64,000 nucleotides of DNA from Chryseobacterium antibioticum (lineage in GTDB: Bacteria; Bacteroidota; Bacteroidia; Flavobacteriales; Weeksellaceae). The DNA is taken from NCBI RefSeq assembly GCF_012927325.1, contig NZ_JABBGI010000004.1, forward strand, positions 1 to 64,000. The letters run 5' to 3'. A program made the position numbers and the translations under genes. The notes under the pieces are model-generated. The model saw nothing but the letters and a program-made list of their open reading frames with translations. It was not told the origin of the DNA and searched no databases. Shown one piece after another: positions 7,256-19,400 of this stretch. Numbering within the stretch: the stretch's first letter is position 1; every line of letters begins with the position of its first letter.

Positions 7256-10200
7256 ATGGATCCTATTCACAATAAAATGAAAGCCTACCTAGAGAATGAA
7301 TTAATAGAACTTGCCCGCAGATCACTTGTTGAAAAAACAAAAAAAACCAAAACTATTGCAGTACACAAGGCCATCGAACCATCATCAGAAATGCACCTTA
7401 TGGTTATTGAACGCGAACTGACCGAACAATTGGCAGCATTAATCAAGCTTCCACTTGATAAAATCGATGTAAGCAGCGGTGTTTCTCAATACGGTATGGA
7501 TTCGCTGCTGATTACAGAGTTTATCAAACGTATTAGTGCCAAATTCCTTATTGAGCTGCACGCTACCGTATTTTTTGAAGCCAGAAATTTGAAGCGATTA
7601 GCGGAAATTATTCTTCAAAAAAATCCGAAGCTTTTCCAAAAAACAAAACCGACTGTGGAAATGACACATACGGTGTCTTCCGATTTTGGTTCTCTTATCG
7701 AAGCAGAAACACATGTTGAAGAAAAGGCACTGCTGGAAAAATACCGAGGCGTTTTTTCACGTGAACAGGCGGTCAATAAGCAAAATATACCAAAAGAAGA
7801 AAAAACCAGACCTCCCGCTTATGAACCGATTGCCATCATTGGAATAGATGGAATGTTTGCAAAAAGTCGTTCCGCAGAGGAATTATGGGAACATCTTAGA
7901 AACGAAGATAATTGCATCGACATTATCCCTATCGATCGATGGAAGTGGGAAAATCACTTTGGGAATCCGCAGAAAGAGAATAAAACGAATGTCAAGTGGG
8001 GTGGATTTATCCCGGAAATTGACCAATTCGACCCTGATTTTTTTACTATTTCCCCGAAAGAAGCGGAACTTATGGATCCTCAGCACCGACTTTTTTTACA
8101 GAGTGTCTGGAAAGCTATTTATCGTTCCGGATATAGCACAGCCTCACTCTCGTCAAAGAAAATAGCTGTATTTCTGGGTATCAACCTCATGGATTACCAA
8201 CTCAGGCTACAGCAATTGCCGCTGGATGCCATGAACTTGACTGCTTCATCGCACGTCTTCTGTCCGAGCAGAATCGCATTCCAGTTGAATTTGAACGGAC
8301 CATGTCACGTTATTGATACAGCTTGCTCCAGTTCCCTGGTAGCCATTCACCGGGCGGCACTTGCTATTCAGAACGAAGGTTGCGAAATGGCTATTGCCGG
8401 AGCCGCAAATATTATGATGGATCCCATGATGCATATTCAATATGCCAAAACAGGAATGATCTGTCAGGATGGACGCTGTAAAACCTTTTCAAAAGAAGCA
8501 AACGGATATGTTCGCGGAGATGGAGTAGGAGCAGTTATTTTGAAGAAATTAAGTGCTGCTGAAAGAGATAATGACCCGATTCTCGGTATAATTGTGGGAT
8601 CTGCCGAAAATCACGGCGGTGCCTCTGCTTCGTTAACCGCGCCGAATCCGCTTGCACAGGCAGAACTGATCAAAGAAACAATCCGAAAATCCTCCGTAGA
8701 TCCGAGAACCATTAGCTACATTGAGGCGCATGGAACGGGAACAGCATTGGGTGATCCAATCGAAATCAACGGAATGAAAATGGCTTTTTCTGATTTGTTT
8801 TCCGAACAGGGAATTAGCAATCCACCAAGTGGATACTGTAAAATAGGTTCGGTAAAAACCAATATCGGTCATGCTGAAACTGCTGCCGGACTTGCAGGCC
8901 TGACAAAGGTATTATACAGTATGAAGCATCGTTATATTCCTAAATCATTGCATTCGGAAGAAATTAATCCGATGATTGATTTGAAAAACACACCGTTTAC
9001 CATTGCCCAGAATGGTGGTAATTGGGAAGAGATTCAGTTAAATGGTAAAAAACATCCGTTAACGGCTGGAATAAGTTCTTTCGGTGCGGGTGGATCCAAT
9101 GCGCATATTCTTGTTACAGCCTACCGGAATAAAGATGAGCAACCTGTTCAGGAAGAGAAAAAAGAATTGATTGTTCCTGTTTCAGCCAAATCGGAAGAGA
9201 GTTTAAAGAAGTATATTGTTGCTTTACAGTCATTTTTATTGGTAGATTCTCATCGGGGAATTCCTACATTATCTGATATATTGAAGCAGGAATTGCTTCA
9301 ATGGTTTTCGGGTCACCTGAGCATTTCACAAACTGAAATCAGATCCGAAATGAGTTTTGAAGAACTGAATGTTCAACAATTCGACCTCATTACTTTTGCA
9401 GTCCATTTTTCAGATCGCTGGCACATTGATCAGCTTCAGCATGAAATAATAAATACCACATCGATTGGTCATTTAATTACCCATATTGAAAACAGATGGC
9501 GGAAAGAATTACAAGCTTTTTATCAACTTCCAACTTCCGTTCAGACTATAAGAACAGATATTTCTCTTCGGGATCTGGCGTATACTTTACAGGTAGGGCG
9601 GGATGAATTTCAGTATCGTTTAGCCTTTATTACAAATTCTATTGAGGATTTATTGCTGCAGTTGATAGCTTATCTGGACAATGGTTCTTCTCCGAAAACA
9701 TATTTTGAAGGAAATACACGAAAAGATAAGGTAGAATTGTTGCTTACTGGGGAAGCCGGAAAAGCATACATTGATGCAGCAGTTCGTTTTTCAGAATTGA
9801 ATTCCTTGGCCGGTTTATGGACAAAAGGGGCGCAAATCGACTGGAAATTATTCCATTCTTCTCACGCTAAAAAGATAGAATTACCCCCTTATCAGTTCAA
9901 GGAAAAGCGTTTTTGGATAGAGGCTGATGATATTAAGGTGGCTCAAATTACGGAAAAACAATCGGTAATCATCCAGAAAAAATATGATTCGGTTCCTGCA
10001 GCTTCGGAAACCGGTACGATGAGTTATTATCAAAGCACCTGGAAACAGGAAAATCTTGTGCCGGATGCAGCTACTTCTCTATCTTCAGCCGATACCATTG
10101 TTTTAGTAGATGTTTCGGAAAAGCTTACCACTTCAGTATCACAATTTCTGAACTGTAAAATCCTTCATCTTTCTTCGACTTCTCCTGTTGATCTGTTTGA

Positions 10201-13200
10201 GGGTGTAAAGAACGAGATTCTGAAAAGCATCACAGGTAAATCACCGTTGAATCTTACTGTTGCTGGGTTAACTTCCCGTTATCACAGCTTTGGATTCTTA
10301 CGGGGACTGATTAAATCTGCAGAACAAGAATGTTCTTGGTTCACGGGCAGAATACTTGGTGTGGAAGACTTCAGTGCTCCTGAGAAATGGGTAGAGATAC
10401 TTAAAACTGAACTAAAAACAGCTTCCAAAGAGATCAGCTACCAAGGAGGAGTTCGTTCAGTGCGTATGCTGAGGTCTGTAGATCTTGCGGATAACCGCAA
10501 GGTTTCCTTTCGCCCGGAAGGAGTATACCTGATTACAGGCGGCTTCGGTGGTTTGGGTGTACAGTTTGCCCAGCACATCAGCAGGAATTACCCAACGGCA
10601 ACGATTATCTTATCAGGCCGAAGAACAGCCAATGAAATACAGCGACAGTTACTGTCAGATCAACCTTCCTGGAGATATATTCAAACGGATGTGAGCGATG
10701 CTGTTTCTGTTGAAAGACTGATTAGTCAAATCAAAAAGGAATATGGCCAACTGACCGGAATCATCCACGCTGCAGGAGTTCTAAGAGACAGCTTACTGGT
10801 TAAGAAAACCCATGAAGAAATAAAAGCCGTGTTTGGCCCCAAGATTTCAGGGATCATGCACCTGGATGAGGCAACCAAAGAAGAGTCTCTAGATTTTATG
10901 GTGAATTTTTCTTCGGTGTCTGCTGTATTAGGTAATATCGGTCAGTCAGATTACGCATCGGCGAATGCCTACCTGAATGATTATACGCATTACCGGAATA
11001 TTTTGGTTGAACGGGGAGAAAGACACGGACAGACATTGAGTATAAACTGGCCGTTGTGGCGTTCTGGGGGAATGCAGATCGATGAATCATCAGAACAATA
11101 CTTAAAGCGCCATTGGGGAATGGAACCACTTCCAAGCAAATTGGGAATGGAAGCCTTTGATGTTATTTTGAAAAGTGGTTGTTCCGTGGCGGGATTGGTA
11201 TACGGTGATCCGGATATTCTCGAAAAGAAATTTTATGACCAACCGGTGATTGTCTATCAGAAAACCGGTTCGAAACCGGCTATTGATAAAACAGCACAAG
11301 AAGAGGCATTTCGAAACAATCTGCTGAAGATGGCAGCTGACATATTGAAGTTGGATACTGCGGAAATGGATCTGGAACTCGAATTCGGTGAATTTGGTTT
11401 CGACTCGATTTCACTGACACAATTTTCCAATGCGTTGAATGAGACCTATGATCTTCACCTGATGCCTACCATTTTCTATAATTATCCGACGCTTCACGAG
11501 TTGGGTTCATTCCTGATGGAAGAACATGCCGATAATGTTGTAAAGGAGAATATATCACCATTCGAAGCAAACGAACTCGGTTTCGATATTCCGGAAGAAA
11601 TACGAACTACAGAAACAGGAAAGATGCGTTCGCAAAGAACGGAACAGGAAGAAGTAGCAATTATTGGTATTGCCGGGAGATTGCCAGGAGCAGAAAATCT
11701 GGATGTTTTTTGGAAAAACCTAGTCAATATGTACGATGCCATTTCAGAAGTACCTGCAGACAGATGGAATTGGAAGAACTATTTCGGTGACCCCTTTAAA
11801 GAAAAAAATAAAACCAGAGCAATTCATGGCGGATTCATTACCGACATCGATAAATTTGACGCCTTGTTTTTCAATATTTCTCCGCATGAAGCAGAGTTGA
11901 TGGATCCGCAGCAACGCATTACACTTGAATTGGTGTACCATTTATTTGAAAACGCAGCCATTCGTCCCGAAGATTTAAAAGGAACAGATACAGGAGTTTT
12001 TGTTGGGGTTTCATCCACGGATTATTCCATCCTGTTGAAAGAACATGCAGATGTGGTAAGTGAAGCCCATTTTTCTACAGGTTACTCTCATGCCGTTTTG
12101 GCAAATCGTATTTCCTATTTGTTTGATCTGCATGGTCCTAGTGAGGCCATTGACACAGCTTGCTCCAGTTCGTTGGTTGCAATTCACCGGGCAGTTGAAA
12201 ATATCAGATCCGGATATTGTTCTATGGCGGTTGCCGGAGGAGTCAATGCTTTGCTGGCTCCCGATCTGACTTTATCATTTACACAAGCCGGAATGCTGAG
12301 TGAGGACGGAAGATGTAAAACATTCGACAAAAAAGCGAATGGTTATGTGCGTTCGGAAGGAGTCGGGTTCATCTTGCTGAAATCTTTGAAACAGGCGGAA
12401 AAAGACGGAGATACCATCTTCGGGATTATTAAAGGAAGTAACGAAAATCACGGCGGAAAAGCCAATACGCTAACATCTCCGAACCCAAAAGCACAGAAAG
12501 ATTTATTGGTAAATACCTATTTGAAAAGCGGAGTTTCATTGAGGGATGTAACATACATTGAAACACATGGTACGGGAACGCCTCTTGGAGATCCTATTGA
12601 AACGGAAGCGCTAAAGGCTGCTTTCCGGGAAATTGCTGCTATTCAAAATTTACCGATAAAAGGTACATCGTTCTGTAAACTCGGAAGCGTAAAAACAAAT
12701 ATTGGTCACCTTGAATCCGCAGCAGGAATTGCAGGTGTGCTTAAAGTGATTTTGAGTATGCAGCATCAAATATTGCCAGGCAATCCGCATCTCACTTCCC
12801 CAAATGAATATCTGGAACTGGAGGGTAGTCCGTTTGAATTGGTAAAAGAAACACAAAACTGGAAATCGGACAGACCGAGAATTGCAGGAGTGAGCAGCTT
12901 CGGATTCGGAGGCTCAAATGCACACGTAATTGTGCAGGAATATCCTAAAAAAAAACTCGATTATTCCTCAGAGAATGAATTGGTTGTGATTTGTTTATCC
13001 GCTAATACGACGGCTACACTTCAACAGCTGAAGAACAATTACCTGCATTTTATTCAGGAAAATAAGCAGACTGATCTAAAAAATATGGCCTATACGCTCC
13101 ACATCGGACGAGAAGAACTAAAATACCGTTGGGCAGCAGTTGTATCTGATATGGGGGAACTGAAAGAAAGTCTTTATGGAAGCAAACAAGAAAGGGAATT

Positions 13201-13480
13201 TGAAGGAATTGTAAGCAAATCAAAAGGAAAGAAATCCGGAGAGAATCAAGAACTGACGGAACTGGCAATTGCATGGGTTGAGGGCTATGTTGTCGATTGG
13301 ACAAAACAATACAAAAATAAACGACCAGTTAAATTACAATTACCCAATTATCCGTTTGCAAGAAACAGACACTGGATTCCGGTTAAATCGATTGAATTGG
13401 AATCAGGGATTGCAGTCAAAGAAATTATTAAAGTAAAAAGTTCTGGGAAGCTGCACCCATTGTTACATCAGGTGAAATGA
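7256..13480 (+). CDS. Trans-AT PKS: ACP-KS-KR-ACP-KS-DH(start)
   Basis: 2074 aa. Domain order: ACP (about 45-125, Ser83 in GMDS), serving the preceding KS-DH*/monooxygenase module; KS (about 195-640, Cys357, His492, His539); KR (about 1085-1270, GGFGGLG cofactor motif, Tyr1233, Asn1237, VLRD suggesting B-type stereochemistry); ACP (Ser1384 in GFDS); KS (about 1460-1890, Cys1636, His1771, His1818). The KS flanking region of the first KS holds an extra stretch of about 100 residues (roughly 665-765) with ACP-like helices but QQ where the DS motif should be, a candidate LINKS-type or degenerate carrier insert. The protein ends at HPLLHQVK, the first strand of a DH domain. The rest of that DH is in the next gene, which resumes in the same reading frame after two stop codons. 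No integral AT is present. Confidence 0.9.
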   Translation: MDPIHNKMKAYLENELIELARRSLVEKTKKTKTIAVHKAIEPSSEMHLMVIERELTEQLAALIKLPLDKIDVSSGVSQYGMDSLLITEFIKRISAKFLIELHATVFFEARNLKRLAEIILQKNPKLFQKTKPTVEMTHTVSSDFGSLIEAETHVEEKALLEKYRGVFSREQAVNKQNIPKEEKTRPPAYEPIAIIGIDGMFAKSRSAEELWEHLRNEDNCIDIIPIDRWKWENHFGNPQKENKTNVKWGGFIPEIDQFDPDFFTISPKEAELMDPQHRLFLQSVWKAIYRSGYSTASLSSKKIAVFLGINLMDYQLRLQQLPLDAMNLTASSHVFCPSRIAFQLNLNGPCHVIDTACSSSLVAIHRAALAIQNEGCEMAIAGAANIMMDPMMHIQYAKTGMICQDGRCKTFSKEANGYVRGDGVGAVILKKLSAAERDNDPILGIIVGSAENHGGASASLTAPNPLAQAELIKETIRKSSVDPRTISYIEAHGTGTALGDPIEINGMKMAFSDLFSEQGISNPPSGYCKIGSVKTNIGHAETAAGLAGLTKVLYSMKHRYIPKSLHSEEINPMIDLKNTPFTIAQNGGNWEEIQLNGKKHPLTAGISSFGAGGSNAHILVTAYRNKDEQPVQEEKKELIVPVSAKSEESLKKYIVALQSFLLVDSHRGIPTLSDILKQELLQWFSGHLSISQTEIRSEMSFEELNVQQFDLITFAVHFSDRWHIDQLQHEIINTTSIGHLITHIENRWRKELQAFYQLPTSVQTIRTDISLRDLAYTLQVGRDEFQYRLAFITNSIEDLLLQLIAYLDNGSSPKTYFEGNTRKDKVELLLTGEAGKAYIDAAVRFSELNSLAGLWTKGAQIDWKLFHSSHAKKIELPPYQFKEKRFWIEADDIKVAQITEKQSVIIQKKYDSVPAASETGTMSYYQSTWKQENLVPDAATSLSSADTIVLVDVSEKLTTSVSQFLNCKILHLSSTSPVDLFEGVKNEILKSITGKSPLNLTVAGLTSRYHSFGFLRGLIKSAEQECSWFTGRILGVEDFSAPEKWVEILKTELKTASKEISYQGGVRSVRMLRSVDLADNRKVSFRPEGVYLITGGFGGLGVQFAQHISRNYPTATIILSGRRTANEIQRQLLSDQPSWRYIQTDVSDAVSVERLISQIKKEYGQLTGIIHAAGVLRDSLLVKKTHEEIKAVFGPKISGIMHLDEATKEESLDFMVNFSSVSAVLGNIGQSDYASANAYLNDYTHYRNILVERGERHGQTLSINWPLWRSGGMQIDESSEQYLKRHWGMEPLPSKLGMEAFDVILKSGCSVAGLVYGDPDILEKKFYDQPVIVYQKTGSKPAIDKTAQEEAFRNNLLKMAADILKLDTAEMDLELEFGEFGFDSISLTQFSNALNETYDLHLMPTIFYNYPTLHELGSFLMEEHADNVVKENISPFEANELGFDIPEEIRTTETGKMRSQRTEQEEVAIIGIAGRLPGAENLDVFWKNLVNMYDAISEVPADRWNWKNYFGDPFKEKNKTRAIHGGFITDIDKFDALFFNISPHEAELMDPQQRITLELVYHLFENAAIRPEDLKGTDTGVFVGVSSTDYSILLKEHADVVSEAHFSTGYSHAVLANRISYLFDLHGPSEAIDTACSSSLVAIHRAVENIRSGYCSMAVAGGVNALLAPDLTLSFTQAGMLSEDGRCKTFDKKANGYVRSEGVGFILLKSLKQAEKDGDTIFGIIKGSNENHGGKANTLTSPNPKAQKDLLVNTYLKSGVSLRDVTYIETHGTGTPLGDPIETEALKAAFREIAAIQNLPIKGTSFCKLGSVKTNIGHLESAAGIAGVLKVILSMQHQILPGNPHLTSPNEYLELEGSPFELVKETQNWKSDRPRIAGVSSFGFGGSNAHVIVQEYPKKKLDYSSENELVVICLSANTTATLQQLKNNYLHFIQENKQTDLKNMAYTLHIGREELKYRWAAVVSDMGELKESLYGSKQEREFEGIVSKSKGKKSGENQELTELAIAWVEGYVVDWTKQYKNKRPVKLQLPNYPFARNRHWIPVKSIELESGIAVKEIIKVKSSGKLHPLLHQVK
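10001..11178 (+). repeat. KR-region duplication, copy 1
   Basis: About 1.18 kb covering the KR structural and catalytic subdomains, nearly identical to 14,312-15,489 at a constant offset of 4,311 nt. From about 10,670 to 11,131 I see only one codon difference (AAG versus CAT). The outer parts show scattered substitutions. This pattern points to recent gene conversion between the two modules. Confidence 0.9.
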
Positions 13481-13492
13481 GAATAAGAGAAG

Positions 13493-16400
13493 ATGAAAAC
13501 AGTAGTAAAAGAATTTCAAAGTAAATTTACAGGATCGGAAACATTTCTTTCGGATCATGTGGTTCAGGGAACGAAAATACTTCCCGGAGTTGCTTACTTG
13601 GAACTGGCCCGTTTTGGAGGAGAATATATTCTTGAAAAACAGGTAACAGGATTGCGTGATGTGGTTTGGATGCGCCCGATTAGCATTCAGAATGAACCTG
13701 TTGATGTTGTAACCGGCTATACGGAAGATGTTTCAGGAATCACTTATGAGATCAGTTCGCAAAGCTCCGGTACGAAAGAAATACATAGTCAGGGACATGT
13801 TTACACGGGAATTTTACCCACGCCGCGTACAATCGATCTGAATGCTGTACGGATGTCGTGCACACAAGTTGTTTCTGCAGATCAAAGTTATAACAGTTTC
13901 CGGAATCGTGGATTGTTCTATGGTTTCACTTTTCAGGGAATCAAAGAGATGCACTGCTCGGAAACCCGTGCCGTATCTCAAATAATATTACCAAGGGAAG
14001 ACGGTTTTGTTCTTTCTCCGGGAATGCTCGACAGCGCTTTACAAACCTGTATGGGAATTGGATTTGTGCCGGAAGGAGGCTCGCTTGAATTGCCGTTCAG
14101 TCTTCGTGAATTGAACATATATGGCGCATTACCTGAGACAGTTTGGTGTTATACTGAAGTTACGAATCCGAAAGCACGTCTGAAGGAATATGCTATTTAC
14201 CTATGTGATGATTCGGGAAAAGTGTTTGTTTCACTGATTGGTTTTTCCGCTTTAACACTAGCCGTTGAGAAGCCGGCGGTGAGCCAGGAGCAACCCGATC
14301 CGGTTTCTGTCGCATCGGAAACCGGTACAATGAGTTATTACCAAAGCACCTGGAAACAGGAAAATCTTGTGCCGGATGCAGATACTTCTTCATCTTCAGC
14401 CGATACAATTGTTTTGGTAGATGCTTCGGAAGAGCTTACCGCTTCCGTATCGCAATTTCTAAACCTTAAAGTACTTTGTCTTTCTTCATCTTCTCCCATC
14501 GATCTGTTTGAGGGTGTAAAGAACGAGATCCTGAAAAGTATCACAAGTAAATCGCCGTTGAATCTTACTGTTGCTGGGTTCACTTCCCGTTATCACAGCT
14601 TTGGATTCTTACGTGGCTTGATTAAATCTGCAGAACAGGAATGTTCTTGGTTCACGGGCAGAATACTTGGTGTGGAAGATTTCAGTGCTCCTGAGAAATG
14701 GGTAGAGATACTTAAAACTGAACTAAAAACAGCTTCCAAAGAGATCAGCTACCAAGGAGGAGTTCGTTCAGTGCGTATGCTGAGATCTGTGGATCTTGCG
14801 GATAACCACGGCATTTCCTTTCGCCCTGAAGGAGTGTACCTGATTACCGGAGGTTTCGGAGGTTTGGGTATACAGTTTGCCCACCACATCAGCAGGAATT
14901 ATCCAACGGCAACAATTATCTTATCAGGCCGAAGAACAGCCAATGAAATACAGCGGCAGATACTATCAGATCAACCTTCTTGGAGATATATTCAAACGGA
15001 TGTGAGCGATGCTGTTTCTGTTGAAAGACTGATTAGTCAAATCAAAAAGGAATATGGCCAACTGACCGGAATCATCCACGCTGCAGGAGTTCTAAGAGAC
15101 AGCTTACTGGTTCATAAAACCCATGAAGAAATAAAAGCCGTGTTTGGCCCCAAGATTTCAGGGATCATGCACCTGGATGAGGCAACCAAAGAAGAGTCTC
15201 TAGATTTTATGGTGAATTTTTCTTCGGTGTCTGCTGTATTAGGTAATATCGGTCAGTCAGATTACGCATCGGCGAATGCCTACCTGAATGATTATACGCA
15301 TTACCGGAATATTTTGGTTGAACGGGGAGAAAGACACGGACAGACATTGAGTATAAACTGGCCGTTGTGGCGTTCTGGGGGAATGCAGATCGATGAATCA
15401 TCAGAACAATACTTAAAGCGCCATTGGGGAATGGAACCACTTCCCACCAATTTGGGAATAGAAGCCTTTGATGCTATTTTGAAAAATGGCTTAAATCCCA
15501 TTCTAGTTCTCTTTGGTGAACAGCAAAAAATAATCAAAAAAATTCTGCTTGACAACATAACCGCAACAATCGATGAAGAAACACAAATCGCTGGTATGAA
15601 TATAGAAGTATTAATAAACCAATTAAAGGAAATTTGTGCAAAACTCCTGAAATTAAACATATCCGATTTGGATGCAGAATCTCACTTATCAGATTACGGA
15701 CTGGATTCCATTATCATGATGAAACTCCTCACTGTGCTGGAAGAAACGTATGATTGTGTTTTGGATCCTACTATGGTCATTCAACATCCGTCAATTGGAG
15801 AGTTGGCGGCTTATCTCGTAGATAACAAACTGGTTGCAGTTGAAGAGACTCCGCAAAAAAATGCAGTGATGGACCCTCAGGTTTTAGTAACTTCTGACAA
15901 ACAATTTAATTCACATACAACTTCTGGAGTTGCGATTATTGGAATTTCCTGCAATTTCCCGGAATCTGAGAATACTGAAGAGCTTTGGGAAAATTTGAAA
16001 AACGGGAGAGATCTGATCAGCGAAGTTCCTGTTAACAGATCATTTCGCAAAGGATATTATAACCAAACAAAAACAAACTCAACTTCCTATTCGAACAAAG
16101 GAGGATTCATGAAAAATCCTGCTGCATTTGATATTCAGTACTTTAAAATAAAGCCGGAGGAAGCTATTGCAATGGATCCGCAACAACGTATTGTTCTGGA
16201 GCTTACACGTGATCTTCTGGCATCTTCCGGCTTCGAAAAAGAAGAACTGGCCGGAACCAATACCGGTGTATTTATTGGTGCAAAGGACAATAATTATATC
16301 CGGAATGGATACGATTTACTTCCGGAGGGAACGCATCAGCATGTAATTGTAAACAGCATCAGCAACATGATTGCTGCCAGGGTGTCGGATTTCTATGATT

Positions 16401-19400
16401 TGAAAGGAGCGAGTCAGGTAATCGATACGGCTTGTTCCAGCTCATTGGTGGCTATTCACCAGGCATATGAAGCTATTCTTTCGGGTAAGCTGAACATGGC
16501 TATTGCAGGCGGTATTTCTGTAATGGTAGACGAATACGGACATATAGGGTTTAGCCAGGCAAATGTTCTTTCTGCCGATGGAAAAAGCTGCGTTTTTGAT
16601 GAACGTGCGAACGGTTTTGTACTGGGAGAAGGAGGTGGATTAGTGCTATTGAAAGATTATGGACAGGCGTTGCTGGACGGAGATAGGATTTTAGCCGTGG
16701 TGCAGGGTTCAGCAGTTAATAACGATGGGAAAACGATGGGAGTTACCGTTCCTAATAAACAAGGTCAGAAAGCTGTAATTGCAGAAGCTTTGGCAAAATC
16801 AGGAGTAAATCCCGATCAGATTTCCTATTATGAAGCACATGGTACAGGAACGTTGCTTGGAGATCCGATTGAAATCAATGCAGCTTCTGAAGTCTATCAG
16901 CAACAAACAGATAAAACCGGATTTTGTGCGATCGGTTCGGTAAAAAGCAACCTTGGACATACAATGACCGCAGCTGGTGTTACCGGATTGATCAAGATTA
17001 TTCTGCAAATGCAGCACAGTGAACTTGTTCCTACAATTCATTGTGAAAAACCACATCCGCGGTTTAAATTCAATGAATCACCGTTTTACCCAATTACTAT
17101 CTATAAAAAATGGGATGTTCAACAGAAAGTTGCGGCCATATCAAGCTTCGGATTTGGAGGGACCAATTGCCACCTCATTTTGTCTGAAGCCACTCAGGAT
17201 AAAATGAGCTGGAAACGAACGCCGTTAAAAGTTCAGCGTCAATCAGAAAACTACTGGTTAGGGTACACCGATCCTGCCGTTTTTGAAAAAGAAGCAGTTA
17301 CCAGCAAAACAATCGTAGGGATGATGCCTTTAACTAGTGGGTTGGAAAATGAGATTGTTCGCCTGATTCGTGATAAAATTTCTCAAAAAACAAACATTCA
17401 ACCAGCAGATATTTTAGTAGATGAAGGGTTTATGGATCTTGGGTTGGATTCTACTGTTTTGATTCAGCTCACAAGCGAATTAGGCGATGAATGGAATATT
17501 GAACTTTATCCTACCTTACTTTTCCAATACGATACCATACGAAAATTCGCTGCACATATTGCAGCAACGTACAGTTCCGAACTTGCACATCTTCAATACA
17601 AGGAACCATTGGCAGCACCTGTAACGGAAACAGAAGAACCAAAGGAAATTAAACCTGAAAAACAGCTGACAGAAATCCCGGTAGCTTTTGAAGATGAAAT
17701 TGCCATAATTGGTATGACAGCCAGATTTCCGGGGGCAGAAACACTGGAGAATTATTGGGAAAATATCCTGAAAAGGAAAGACCTGATCACTGAAATACCG
17801 GAAGATCGTTGGATCTGGGAAACGTATTATGGAGATGAGAAGAAAGAACGCGGAAAAACAAAAGCAAAATTCGGAGGCTTCATTTCCGATATAGATAAGT
17901 TTGATTGCAAATTTTTCCGGGTGCTTCCGCTAGAGGCGCAACTGATGGATCCTCAGCATCGCATTACCATTGAAGGAGTCTATCATTTATTTGAACACGC
18001 AGGAATTGCACCGGAACAAATGAAAGGAACTGATACCGGAGTATTCATCGGTGTATCCAGTGCAGATTACGCAACCCTGATCAACAAGGAAAAGGGACTC
18101 AATCAATACGCACAATACGCTACCGGAAATACCCATTCGGTATTGGTAAACCGAATTTCCTATCTTTTTGACCTTCACGGTCCGAGTATCCCCATCGATA
18201 CAGCTTGTTCCAGTTCCTTAATCGCTATAAGCCGAGCTGTTGAAAGTATTAGGTCAGGCAATTGCTCAATGGCAGTAGCGGGTGGAGTAAACATTATTTT
18301 ATCCCCGGAATTGACACTGTCGTTCAGTCAGGCGGGAATGTTGAGCAAAGACGGACGTTGTAAAACCTTTGATAAAAAGGCAAATGGATACGTTCGCTCT
18401 GAAGGAATGGGATTGATACTGTTGAAATCCAAAGTCGCAGCTGAACGGGATGGAGATCATATTTATGGAATCATTAAATCTGTGGCTGAAAACCACGGTG
18501 GGAAAGTGAGCACCTTGACGTCTCCGAATCCCAATGCACAGAGAAACCTCATTATTCAAGCCATTCAGAAAGCGGGACTCCATCCGAATGATATCAGTTA
18601 CATTGAAGCGCATGGAACAGGAACACCTCTTGGTGATCCTATTGAAACAGAGGCGCTTAAAATGGCTTTTGAAGAGCTGGAAGGAGATTCTCCTTTAAAA
18701 CAGTCAAATTGTGCACTCGGTAGTGTAAAAGCAACTATTGGTCACCTGGAAGCAGCTGCTGGAATTGCCGGTGTAATAAAAACTCTTCTGTGTATGAATC
18801 ATCAAACATTGGGTGGAAATCCCCACCTCAAAGAACCGAATGAGTTGTTAAAATTAAACAACAGCCCGTTCCGATTAGTTAAAGAAACGGAAAACTGGGA
18901 GTCTGCAAATCAGCAAGTGCGAACAGCAGGAGTGAGCAGTTTTGGATTCGGCGGAGCCAATGCGCATGTTATTCTGCAAGAATATGCTGGCAGTGCAGCA
19001 AAGAAACTTGAACCAGGAAAAACATTAATCTGTCTGTCTGCTAAAACAGAAAGCCAACTTCTGACGATTCAGAAAAATCTATTTGCCTTTCTTCAGAAAA
19101 ATTCAGATTGTTCGTTACACGATATCGCTCAAACGCTGCTTGTGGGAAGAGATGCGATGCTGATAAGAGCTGCTTTAGTAACTGATTCGCCGGATGATTT
19201 AAAACAACAATTGGAGCAGGTGATTCTTGGAAAACAATCTGCATTTGTTTCAGGAATGGCAGATATGAAAACTTTCAACGAACAAGATACCGTGATCGCT
19301 GTCCGGCGAAACCTTCAGGCTTCGAATGAATGGGAATCAGTTATGCATTCCTGGTTGAAAGGCCAGCCGGTAAATTGGAAACAGTTTTACAATTCGGCCG

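Noticed and set aside
13477..13520. Alternative ATG at 13,477 overlapping the TGA of the upstream PKS gene
   Set aside because: It opens a short out-of-frame peptide that soon ends. The in-frame ATG at 13,493 gives the DH continuation.
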